DNA from: Methylocystis sp. IM3
GTDB taxonomy: Bacteria > Pseudomonadota > Alphaproteobacteria > Rhizobiales > Beijerinckiaceae
Reading direction: 5' to 3'
DNA length: 64,000 nucleotides
NCBI RefSeq assembly: GCF_038070105.1
Contig: NZ_JBBPBZ010000001.1
Coordinates: forward strand, 1-64,000
In this document: one piece after another, positions 47,174 to 56,500 of the stretch
Layout: each line of letters begins with the position of its first letter
Position numbering within the stretch: position 1 is the first letter of the stretch
Program-made: the position numbers and the translations under genes
The notes under the pieces: generated by a model
What the model was told of the DNA's origin: nothing
The model's input: the letters and a program-made list of their open reading frames with translations, nothing else
The model's database searches: none

Positions 47174-47863
47174 GCTGGAGTTTGGAATCGGAACTCGCTT
47201 GTGCCTTCTCCCGGGGGGTGTTCAATTGGAGTGGACCAGACGATATTGCCATGGAGCGGTCTCGTACACCCCAACGCCTCGATCCTCTCCAGCAGAGGTT
47301 GGGTACGGCGACCAAACCTAGGTGCCTTAGAGCCGCGCGTCGTAGCGGCTCTTGCTCCGTCCGGCCCTTGCCCATCTGCGGGCTCGACAGCAGCAAGCGT
47401 GAGAGGAGATGCCTCCAATGGCCGCCGATTGGCGGTCCCGGATATGACACGAAGCCATAGTCAAGAAGAATTTAGCTGACAGAGAATTTTTCACCGTCCG
47501 CGACGACGGGGCTCGAACCGGAGTTGCTTGTCCGGTTCGGTAACGCTCAAGGTAGACTGAGGCGTGAAGGTCTTAGATTCTTGACGCCAGCGAGCGCGGC
47601 TTGCCATGATCGACGGTCGCAAGGTGGATCTCGATCCAAATGACGGAATGCGCGATCCGCGGCACGATGATAGCGGTAGGCCGGCCGATCCGCTGCCCTG
47701 GAACACGCTTTCTTATGTTCCGCTTACCCTCACCCCGGAGCCAACGTGGCAACTTGGCTGTCTGGAAGCGACCCAGGCGGCAACCTGAGAGCGAGAGGCC
47801 CTTCTGGCTCAGCGAAGGGATAGTGGACGAGAGAGAGGCTTTCGCCCACCCTTCGCGGAGTCG
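47174..47863. other. 690-bp region between fic and the ParB-like gene, no gene supported
   Basis: Only short uninformative frames are present. It contains a perfect 8-bp hairpin (CGAACCGG at 47514-47521 with CCGGTTCG at 47532-47539) and the promoter for the ParB-like gene. Confidence 0.45.
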
Positions 47864-49945
47864 ATGGAAATGTCGAAGATCACGCTGGTGAGTGCGAGCG
47901 ATATTGCGCTGGACAGGCTCGTCGCGTCGGATGCGAATGTGCGGCGTATTAAGGCGGGGGTGAGCGTCGAGGAATTGGCGGAGGATATCGCCCGGCGTGG
48001 ACTGCTACAATCGCTGAGCGTCCGACCGCTCGATGGCGACGGCGCCGAGGCCGGAAAATATGGCGTGATCGCCGGCGGCCGACGCCTCGCCGCTCTCAAA
48101 CTTCTCGTCAAGCAGAAGCGTCTCGCGAAGAACGCGCCGGTCCCCTGCATCGTGAAGACGGATGGCGTCGAGGAGGAAGACTCGCTCGCCGAGAACACGA
48201 TGCGCGAGGCGCTGCATCCGCTCGATCAATTCCGGGCCTTCAAGAACCTGCATGACCAAGGACTGAGCATCGAAGACATTGCGGTGCGATTTTTCGTCGG
48301 CTCTCAGGTCGTACGTCAGCGCCTCAAACTCGCCGCCGCGAGCCCCAAACTGCTCGATCTCTATGTGGCCGAGGAATTGTCGCTCGAGCAGCTTATGGCC
48401 TTTTGCGTCACGCATGATCACGAAAGGCAGGAGGAAGTCTGGGCTGCCTTGTCGCGCTCCTATGACACGGGACCTTATGCGATCCGCCGCCAGCTGACGC
48501 AAGGCGCGGTTCGGGCCTCCGACAAGCGTGCGCTGTTTGTCGGTGTCGGATCTTACGAGACCGCGGGCGGCGTCGTGCTTCGCGACCTCTTCAACCGCGA
48601 CGACGGGGGATGGCTGCAGGACGCCGCGCTGCTCGATCGTCTCGCACGCGAGAAGCTCGAACTAGCTGGCGCGGAAATCCGCGCCGAAGGTTGGAAGTGG
48701 TCAGAGACGGCGATCGACTTCCCCTACGGCCACACCAATGGCCTGCGGCGACTGCCGGGAACCCAAGCGCCGCTCACCGACGAAGAGCAAGTCCGCTACG
48801 CCGCCGCTGTCGCCGAGTATAATCGTCTCTCGGAGGAGCATGAAAGCGCCGACGATCTGCCGGAAGAGGTTGATCGGCGCATGGCCGAACTCGAGGCGGA
48901 GATCGCAATGGTCGATGACCGTCCCGCGAACTATGATAGCGCCGAGATCGCCCGCGCCGGCGTATTTGTCAGCATTGATTACGATGGCCGGCTGAAGGCC
49001 GAGCGTGGATTTGTCCGTCCTGAGGATGAAGCGCGCAAGGAGGGTGGCGTTCCAGCCGCAGAGGGGGAGCCGCGATCCGGCGCTCCGTTGAGCGCCTGCG
49101 ACGCGAAAGTGAGCGCGGACACGAATACGGGCCCCGCCTCTTGCGCCCTCGCGGAAGAAGAGGTCGAGACCTCGCCAAAACTCTCCGGCCTCATGGTCGC
49201 CGAGCTCTCGGCCCATCGCACCGTGGCGATGCGTTTAAGCCTGGCCAGCAATCCCCAAGCCGCGTTTCTCGCCGCGACGCATGCTCTGGCGCTGAACGCC
49301 TTTTACAGCGAGAGCTCCCGTTCCTGCCTCGATCTCTCCGAGCGCAGCGCTATGCTCGGGTCCCACGCCCCTGGCATCGGCGACAGCCTCGCGGCGCGAA
49401 CACTTCTCGAATCCTTCGGGAACTGGCAGATGCGCCTGCCCGCCGATGCGGGCGATCTCTGGTCCTGGCTGCTCGCTCAGGACGAGACCATCCGTGCCGA
49501 ACTCTTCGCGCTGTGCATCGCCCTCAGCGTCAATGCGCTGAATATGCCCTGGGAGAGACGAACCGGCGCGCTCCGGCACGCGGACCATCTCGCCGAGCAT
49601 CTCGCGCTCGATATGGGCGCCTATTGGAACGCCACCGCGGAGAGCTTCTTCGGCAAGGTCACGAAGGCCCATATCCTCGCGGCGGTGCGGGAGGCGAAGG
49701 GCGAGGAGACGGCGCAGATGATCGCTCACCTGAAGAAGGCGGACATGGCCGCTGAGGCCGAACGCCTCTTGCAAGGAACGGGATGGCTACCGGAGGGTTT
49801 GCGCACATCTCGCCTCGATGCGCCCGCTCCAATTGAGGGAGCGAGCGCTTCAGAGAGCGATGCTTCGATCGCGCAGGGCGACGAGCTGCCGGCGTTTCTC
49901 GACGAGACAACCGAAGGCCCAGATTATCCCGCGGCTGCAGAATAG
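47864..49945 (+). CDS. large ParB/RepB-domain plasmid protein
   Basis: This 693-residue protein has an N-terminal ParB domain: SDANVRRIKAGVSVEELAED, then IARRGLLQSLSVRP, a GGRRLAALK motif, SLAENTMREALHPLDQFRAF and a KorB-like helix-turn-helix (LSIEDIAVRFFVGSQVVRQR). A long acidic middle and an alpha-helical C terminus of unknown fold extend it to about twice the size of a partition ParB. Such large ParB-like proteins recur on rhizobial and sphingomonad plasmids near the methyltransferase/helicase gene found downstream. They are not the RepB of repABC. ATG 47870 is an alternative start. A transposon is inserted directly at its stop codon without altering the protein. Confidence 0.82.
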   Translation: MEMSKITLVSASDIALDRLVASDANVRRIKAGVSVEELAEDIARRGLLQSLSVRPLDGDGAEAGKYGVIAGGRRLAALKLLVKQKRLAKNAPVPCIVKTDGVEEEDSLAENTMREALHPLDQFRAFKNLHDQGLSIEDIAVRFFVGSQVVRQRLKLAAASPKLLDLYVAEELSLEQLMAFCVTHDHERQEEVWAALSRSYDTGPYAIRRQLTQGAVRASDKRALFVGVGSYETAGGVVLRDLFNRDDGGWLQDAALLDRLAREKLELAGAEIRAEGWKWSETAIDFPYGHTNGLRRLPGTQAPLTDEEQVRYAAAVAEYNRLSEEHESADDLPEEVDRRMAELEAEIAMVDDRPANYDSAEIARAGVFVSIDYDGRLKAERGFVRPEDEARKEGGVPAAEGEPRSGAPLSACDAKVSADTNTGPASCALAEEEVETSPKLSGLMVAELSAHRTVAMRLSLASNPQAAFLAATHALALNAFYSESSRSCLDLSERSAMLGSHAPGIGDSLAARTLLESFGNWQMRLPADAGDLWSWLLAQDETIRAELFALCIALSVNALNMPWERRTGALRHADHLAEHLALDMGAYWNATAESFFGKVTKAHILAAVREAKGEETAQMIAHLKKADMAAEAERLLQGTGWLPEGLRTSRLDAPAPIEGASASESDASIAQGDELPAFLDETTEGPDYPAAAE

Positions 49946-50141
49946 TCGGGATCGTGTCCCATGACGTGGTGTAGATGAGCGCGGTCATCACGGTCGCCGG
50001 CGAGGGCCGGGCTGGTCAGGGGGCCACGGCGGGCAGCCCAACGATGGGATCATCGCTCAACGGGGCGATCGTTTCCAGATGCTATGGGGTATGCGCCGAG
50101 CGTGGCAGGCTGGCGCTCTTCAATAGCGTGGAGACGCCCTC

Positions 50142-51308
50142 ATGCTGCATCGCTTTATCCCTGGCCGCGCAGCGGCAGCCTTCGATCAGGATCGCACCCT
50201 CGTCGTGGTCGTCGAGATGAGCCAGTCGACATGGCTCGTCACTGGGCTGCTTCCTGGCCTGGAGCGCCAACCTCTGAAAAAGCTGGACCCCGATCCCGAT
50301 CATCTTCTCACGCTCGTAAGGCGTTGGTGCGACGAATGTCGCTCAGCAGGTCGAGGGATCGAACGTCTCGTCGTCGCCTATGAGGCTGGGCGGGATGGTT
50401 TTTGGCTGGCGCGCTGGCTGGTAGCTCGCGGCGTTGAGGCGCACGTCATCCACTCCAGCAGCGTGGCTGTGTCCAGGGATCGCCGCCGCGCCAAGACAGA
50501 TCGTCTCGACGCCGCTCTTCTCCTGCGGGTATTGCTCGGCTGGCTGCGGGGGGAGCCTGGCCATTGCAGCATGACGGCGACGCCTTCGATTGAGGAAGAA
50601 GACGCTAAGCGGCCGACACGCGAACGCGAAAATCTCGTCGGCGAGCGCACGCGTATAATCAACCGTATGAAAGCGTCGCTCGCTCGTCTCGGTGTCCGCG
50701 GTTTTAATCCCGCGCTGCGCAAAGCCGCTGACCAGCTCGGCGGCCTGCGCACCCCGGAAGGCGGCGCCATTCCGCCGCTCGCCATGGCCGAGCTGCGGCG
50801 CGACATAGCCCGGCTACGCTTCATCGAGGAGCAGATCAAGGAGATCGAACAGCAGCGAGTGGCTCGCCTCGATGAGGCGAAGCCGTGTGAAGAGAGAGCG
50901 AACGGCATGGTGCGTCTGCTCACTCGCGTCGTCGGCGTTGGCGTCGAGACCGCAGACATGCTCACTCACGAGATTTTTCTACGCGACTTACGAGATAGAC
51001 GAGCCGTCGCCCGTTACGCGGGATTGACCGGCTCGCCCGACGAGAGCGGATCAAGGCGACGCGAGAGAGGCCTCTCGCGGGCCGGCAACGCGCGCGTTCG
51101 GCGCGGCATGGTCCAGCTCGCCTGGCGTTTTTTGGTTTTCCAGAAAGAGTGCGATCTTGTCCTCTGGTTTCGGGCGCGCTCCGCGGATGCAGGCGGTCGG
51201 CGGCGCATGTCGCTGATCGTGGGGTTTGCGCGCAAGCTGCTGATCGCGCTCTGGCGCTTGGCGATGGGCGCCGAGCCGCCGGAGGGGCTCAAGATGCGGC
51301 CCGCGTAA
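50142..51308 (+). CDS. IS110 family transposase, copy 2, intact
   Basis: This full-length 388-residue DEDD transposase continues past the point where copy 1 is shifted, with FLRDLRDRRAVARYAGLTGS and the C-terminal catalytic-Ser region. LAWRFLVFQKECDLVLWFR follows. The N-terminal motif uses VVVEMS where many IS110 enzymes have VDVS, a substitution usual in this subgroup. A later ATG at 50217 (MSQSTWL) is a possible start. The gene lies inside an IS256 element near its left end. Confidence 0.88.
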   Translation: MLHRFIPGRAAAAFDQDRTLVVVVEMSQSTWLVTGLLPGLERQPLKKLDPDPDHLLTLVRRWCDECRSAGRGIERLVVAYEAGRDGFWLARWLVARGVEAHVIHSSSVAVSRDRRRAKTDRLDAALLLRVLLGWLRGEPGHCSMTATPSIEEEDAKRPTRERENLVGERTRIINRMKASLARLGVRGFNPALRKAADQLGGLRTPEGGAIPPLAMAELRRDIARLRFIEEQIKEIEQQRVARLDEAKPCEERANGMVRLLTRVVGVGVETADMLTHEIFLRDLRDRRAVARYAGLTGSPDESGSRRRERGLSRAGNARVRRGMVQLAWRFLVFQKECDLVLWFRARSADAGGRRRMSLIVGFARKLLIALWRLAMGAEPPEGLKMRPA

Positions 51309-51384
51309 CAAAGAGCATTTTCGGAATGGCCCCAAGGGGCCTGACGAGTCCGAGGCAGCGGCAACCCGTTACATGACGTGGCTT

Positions 51385-52743
51385 TCACGCCGTTTTCCAG
51401 ATAGGGACCGCCGCCCCGGAGCCGGGCGCAGATGCGAATGGCGCATCATGGTTCGGGCTCGAACGAGCCCACCGAATACAAGGTCGCGGCACGGTTCCGT
51501 GCGCCGCCCATAGCTCCCCTCGAACTCGCTTATCGTCGTTTACGCTCTTGTCGCTAGGAAGAACAGGATCAAAAAAACAGGCTTGACGGAGAGAGCCCCA
51601 TACAAGCGTCATGTAGCGGCTTCGCTGCACGGCCCACTCGTCATTCTGCTCCAGCAGGATGGCGCCGACGAGCCGGACGACGGCGTCTTCGTTGGGGAAG
51701 ATGCCGACCACCTCTGTCCTGCGCTTGATCTCGCCGTTCAGCCGTTCAATCGGATTCGTGCTGTGCAGCTTGGCGCGATGCGGGGCCGGGAAGCCCATGT
51801 AAGCGAGCACGTCGGGTTCCGCGTCGTCCATCAGCATCGCGAGCTTCGGCAGTTTGGGGCGCAACTGATCGGCGACCTTACGCCATTGTCCCTTCGCCGC
51901 TTCGGCGTCGTCTTGCGCGAAGGCGGTGGCGATGAAGGCGGAAACGACCCGCCTGCCGCTCTTTCCGGCATGGGCGAGCGCGTTGCGCATGAAGTGGACG
52001 CGGCAACGCTGCCAGGTCGATTGCAGAACCTTGGCGACCGCCGCCTTCAACCCTTCATGGGCGTCAGAGACGACGAGTTTGACGCCGCGCAGCCCTCGGC
52101 GACGGAGCTTGCGCAAAAACTCGGTCCAGAAGGTTTCGGCTTCCGACGGTCCGATGTCCATGCCCAGCACTTCCCGGCGGCCGTCGGCGTTGACCCCCAC
52201 GGCGACAATCGCCGCCAGCGAGACGATGCGGCCGTTTTGCCGCGCCTTCACATAGGTCGCGTCGATCCAGAGGTAGGGCCAGTCGCCTTCGATCGGCCGC
52301 TCGAGGAAGGCCTTCACCCGCTCGTCGATCTCTTCGCACAGGCGGCTGACCTGGCTCTTCGAGACGCCGCTCATGCCCATGGCCTTGACGAGATCGTCCA
52401 CCGCGCGCGTCGAGACGCCCTGGATGTAGGCTTCCTGAATGACGGCCGTCAGCGCCTTCTCCGCCATCCGCCGTGGCTCCAGGAAGCCCGGAAAATAGCT
52501 GCCCTTTCGTAATTTGGGGATGCGCAGCTCCACGGCGCCGGCACGCGTCTCCCAGGTCCGATCACGGTAGCCGTTGCGCTGGGCGAGGCGTTCCGGGCTC
52601 TTTTCGCCGTAGGCCGCGCCGGTCAACGCGCCGACCTCCAGTTCCATCAGCCGCTCGGCGGCGAAGCCGATCATCTCGCGCAAAATATCAGCGTCGGGAG
52701 CCTTCTCCACGAGCGCGCGCAGGTTCATCATCTCATCGGTCAT
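51385..52743 (-). CDS. IS256 family transposase, copy 2
   Basis: This is identical to the copy at 34485-35843: a mutator-type DDE transposase with [23 protein letters not shown] and [13 protein letters not shown]. The start is ATG 52743, or 52776 with an 11-residue extension. As in copy 1, the tail after [10 protein letters not shown] is unusual. It is the likely enzyme for movement of the nested unit. Confidence 0.9.
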   Translation of the reverse strand: MTDEMMNLRALVEKAPDADILREMIGFAAERLMELEVGALTGAAYGEKSPERLAQRNGYRDRTWETRAGAVELRIPKLRKGSYFPGFLEPRRMAEKALTAVIQEAYIQGVSTRAVDDLVKAMGMSGVSKSQVSRLCEEIDERVKAFLERPIEGDWPYLWIDATYVKARQNGRIVSLAAIVAVGVNADGRREVLGMDIGPSEAETFWTEFLRKLRRRGLRGVKLVVSDAHEGLKAAVAKVLQSTWQRCRVHFMRNALAHAGKSGRRVVSAFIATAFAQDDAEAAKGQWRKVADQLRPKLPKLAMLMDDAEPDVLAYMGFPAPHRAKLHSTNPIERLNGEIKRRTEVVGIFPNEDAVVRLVGAILLEQNDEWAVQRSRYMTLVWGSLRQACFFDPVLPSDKSVNDDKRVRGELWAAHGTVPRPCIRWARSSPNHDAPFASAPGSGAAVPIWKTA

Positions 52744-52983
52744 CGGCAGTTCCTCGGTTGCGTTGGCGTGTCGCAACCCGATCCTACCGGCGAACCGTCG
52801 ATGACCACCGCAAGCCGCTCGCTCGCTAGGGCGCTATGAAAAGCGCGCGTCGCGAGCCGCTTGCTCCGCCCGAGCTACACCACTTCCCGGGACACGACCA
52901 TAGTCGGCGCAACTCCTTCATTCCAATCATCTTTGAACGAGCTCGCCCTCACCGGCGGGCTCTTTTCTTATGCGGAGGTCGTC

Positions 52984-53490
52984 ATGACGTTCGACTGGTA
53001 TCGACGCTGCGCCTATGACAATCAGCAGAAGAAAGCCTTCCATCGCCGAGCGCGGACTGCGTTGCGCGCACTCGCAAGCGAACTGCGCTTTCCGGACGTT
53101 GCATATGACTTGCGTTCGAACCGCGGCGGCGTCGCTGTCAGCGGCGAAATCACGTTGCACCATGAACGGCTATACGTCCAAGTTTGCCAACCAGCGACAG
53201 GCGCCGACAGCGGAATTCTGATCCGAACCTGCGAGGGTCGGCACGACTATGACGGAGGACGCAATCATCTCGCGCCCCTGTCGTTACTGGATCGCCCCGC
53301 CGAACTCGCCGAATATGTCAGCGCGGTGATGAGCGGCGACCTTTCGCCGATCAGCCGGATATTCGGACCGCTCAGCGCTCGGCGGCTGGCGCGCGGGTGG
53401 GCGGGGAGGAGAGGGAGAGCGAGAGGGCATTGCCGGGAAGGGCGAGCCCGGGAAGCGACAAGAGAGAGCGTCCCGGGCCGATGCCAATGA
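52984..53490 (+). CDS. hypothetical plasmid protein
   Basis: I do not recognise this 168-residue protein. The first 120 residues look structured (MTFDWYRRCAYDNQQKKAFH, then ALRALASELRFPDVAYDLRS and a VYVQVCQP-like strand region). The tail after residue 130 is Arg/Gly-rich and low in complexity. ATG 52984 follows a GGAGGTCGTC-type ribosome binding site. Its stop lies 15 bp before the large methyltransferase/helicase gene, so the two are probably co-transcribed. Its natural promoter may have been displaced by the transposon 80 bp upstream. Confidence 0.6.
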   Translation: MTFDWYRRCAYDNQQKKAFHRRARTALRALASELRFPDVAYDLRSNRGGVAVSGEITLHHERLYVQVCQPATGADSGILIRTCEGRHDYDGGRNHLAPLSLLDRPAELAEYVSAVMSGDLSPISRIFGPLSARRLARGWAGRRGRARGHCREGRAREATRESVPGRCQ

Positions 53491-53505
53491 TCCCGGAGAT
53501 GATCG

Positions 53506-56500
53506 ATGAGCCAGAGCTTCACCGCTGTCCGCAGTAAAGCAACCCAAGCCGAGTTTTCCTTCGCGACCGATGACAAGCCGCACGCCCTGATGATGGCGGC
53601 GCAAGCGCTGGTCAACCTGCTCGCCAAGGCCCAGCCGATCAATGTCGTCGGCCTGCGCGCGGCGATGGAAAGCGCCTTCGGCGCGAGCGACGCGGAGGGA
53701 GCATGGCGTTGGAAGGATGCTTACGAGGCGTTGGAGGCGGCGCAGGTCCTGTTCCTGCGCCGCTATGGCCCTGCGATGATTGCGCGCGCGAACAAGGAGC
53801 CCGCGCGGGTCCTGGCGATGCTCTCGAAGATCGGAGCGCTGCTGCCGAGCGAGACGCGGCGCTCGGAAGAAAGCCACGCGCTCCAGCAGTTCTCGACGCC
53901 GCTGGAATTCGCCTATGTCGCGAGCCTCGCGGCAGGGCTCGGCGCCGGCGACATTGTGCTCGAACCCTCCGCCGGCACGGGGATGATCGCGATCCACGCC
54001 GAGCTCGCCGGCGCGAAACTCATCCTTAATGAATGGGCCGAGACCAGGGCCGATCTCCTGAAGCTGCTATTTTCCGGAGCGCCGCTCAGCCGTTTTGACG
54101 GCGCGCAGCTTCACGATCGCCTCGACGCGAGTGTCACGCCGAGCGTCGTGCTGATGAATCCGCCCTTCTCCTCGTCGCCGCTGATCGAGGGTCGGCACGC
54201 TGCGGCGACATTCGAGCATATTCGGGCGAGCCTTGCGAGGCTTCGAACTGGCGGCCGGCTTGTCGCGATCACCGGCGAGACCTTTGCGCCGACATCGAAC
54301 AGTTGGCGCGCAAGCTTCGAGCGCCTGCAGGAGCAAGGGCGTCTTGTGTTTACGGCGTCACTCGCCCGTGGATTTTTCGCGCGACATGGGACGAGCGTCG
54401 AGAGCCGTATGACGGTTTTCGACAAGACGCCGGCTGAGAACCCGAAGGAATTTCCCGGCGGCTTCGGTCCGGTTGTGGACCTTCCAGAATTGCTCGCGCT
54501 CGTGCAGCGGGAGGTGCCGCCGCGCGCGGTTCTCGTTGAGCGGGCGCAGGATGACGTCCACGCGCCTGTTCCCGGCGGCATTGGCGCGAGCGTCAAATCG
54601 ATGACGCCGATCGCCGTAAGGCATCGTGCAACTCCCCCGCTCGCCTTTGCGGAATCTGCGCGCCCTGCCCCGCGTTCCAGTGCGGGCGTCGCTGCAGCTT
54701 CCGCGCCGCGCACGGCGGCGTCGGTCGAGACTATCGAACTCGACTATGAGCTGCGTGATTGGAAAGCGCCTGCGGGCGACGCGCTCAGCGCCGGGCTCTA
54801 TGAGTCCTACGCGGTGCAATCGATTGCGATCGCGGGCGCGAAGCCCCATCCGACGACGCTCGTGCAATCCGCCGCCATGGCGTCGGTCGCGCCGCCAAAA
54901 CCTTCCTATCGGCCGCATCTCCCGAAAAGCGTCGTCGAGTCGGGGCTCCTCTCCGAGGCGCAGCTCGAGAGCGTCATCTACGCCGGCGAAGCCCATAGTA
55001 GCCTTCTCGCCGGCTCTTTCCTCGTCGATGAAAGCTTCGATACAGTCTCCGTCGCGCCGGATGACGCCGAAAATGCCGTGCGCTTCCGCCGCGGCTATTA
55101 TCTCGGCGACGGCACCGGAGCCGGAAAGGGACGTCAGGTCGCAGGCGTCGTTCTCGACAACTGGTTCAAAGGTCGCCGCAAGGCGCTTTGGATTTCCAAA
55201 TCCGACAAGCTTCTCGAAGACGCGCAGCGCGATTGGGCGGCGCTCGGCCAGGAGAAATTGCAGATCGTCCCGCAGTCGAGTTTCAAGCAGGGCGCCCCGA
55301 TCCAGCTGTCGGAGGGCATTCTGTTCACGACCTATTCGACCCTGCGCTCCGACGAGCGCCAGGGCCGCGACGGCGCGGTGAAAGCTTCGCGTCTGTCGCA
55401 GATCGTCGACTGGTTGGGAACGGATTTTGATGGCGTCATCGTCTTCGACGAGGCGCACGCACTCGCCAACGCCGTCGGCGACAAAGGCGAGCGCGGCGAA
55501 AAGAGCGCCTCGCAGCAGGGCCGGGCCGGCCTGCGGTTGCAAAACGCCCTGCCCGACGCCCGGGTCCTTTATGTCTCGGCGACCGGGGCGACGACCGTCG
55601 CCAATCTCGCCTACGCCACGCGTCTCGGGCTGTGGGGCTCGACGGACATGCCCTTCGCGACGCGCCAGGATTTTGTCGCGGCGATGGAGGCCGGCGGGAT
55701 CGCCGCCATGGAGGTGCTGGCGCGTGATCTGAAAGCGCTGGGCCTCTATGCCTCGCGCGCCCTCTCCTACGCCGGAGTCGAAGTCGAGATGCTGGAGCGC
55801 CAGCTCTCAGTGGAGCAGATCCGCATCTATGACGCCTACGCCGGCGCCTTCGAGATCATCCACAACAATCTGACCGCGGCGCTGGAAGCCGCGAATATCA
55901 CCGGCGAAGGCGGCCGAGCCTATAACCGCAACGCCAAGAGCGCCGCGCGCTCGGCCTTCGAGTCCAATAAACAGCGCTTCTTCAATCACCTGATCACGGC
56001 GATGAAGGTCCCGAGCCTGATCGCCTCGATCGAACGGGACTTGGAAGCCGGCCATGCCGCCGTCATTCAGATCGTCTCGACCAGCGAAGCGCTGATGGAG
56101 CGCCGCCTGGCCGAAATACCCACTTCAGAATGGGGTGATCTTTCCTGCGACATCACTCCGCGCGAATATGTTCTCGACTATCTCACCCATTCCTTCCCGA
56201 CCCAGCTCTTTGAAGTTTATTCCGACGAGAACGGCGATCTGCACTCTCGGCCCGTGGTCGACGAGCAGGGCAATCCGGTCCAGTCGCGCGAGGCCATGGA
56301 GCGCCGGGATCGTCTGATCGAGCATCTCGCCGCCCTTCCTGCCGTGCAGGGCGCGCTCGACCAGATCGTGCAGCGCTTTGGAACCGAGATGGTGGCCGAG
56401 GTCACCGGTCGCTCGCGAAGGTTCGTCCGCAAGACCAACGCCGACGGCTCGGATCGGCTTTGCGTCGAGAAACGTCCGGCCTCCTCCAATCTTGGCGAGA

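Larger units (their letters stand above)
49950..52899. mobile_element. nested transposon copy 2: IS256 family element carrying an IS110 insertion
   Basis: This 2950-bp unit is identical to 33051-35999 except for one extra T. It is flanked by an 8-bp direct repeat ATAGTCGG (49942-49949 and 52900-52907) that includes the stop codon of the ParB-like gene. The internal IS110 again lies between CATGACGTGG repeats (49960-49969 and 51372-51381). Different target repeats at the two sites prove independent transposition of the whole nested unit. Confidence 0.9.

Noticed and set aside
47490..47545. tRNA-like T-arm (GGTTCGAGCC on the minus strand)
   Set aside because: No matching acceptor, D-arm or anticodon arm can be folded around it.
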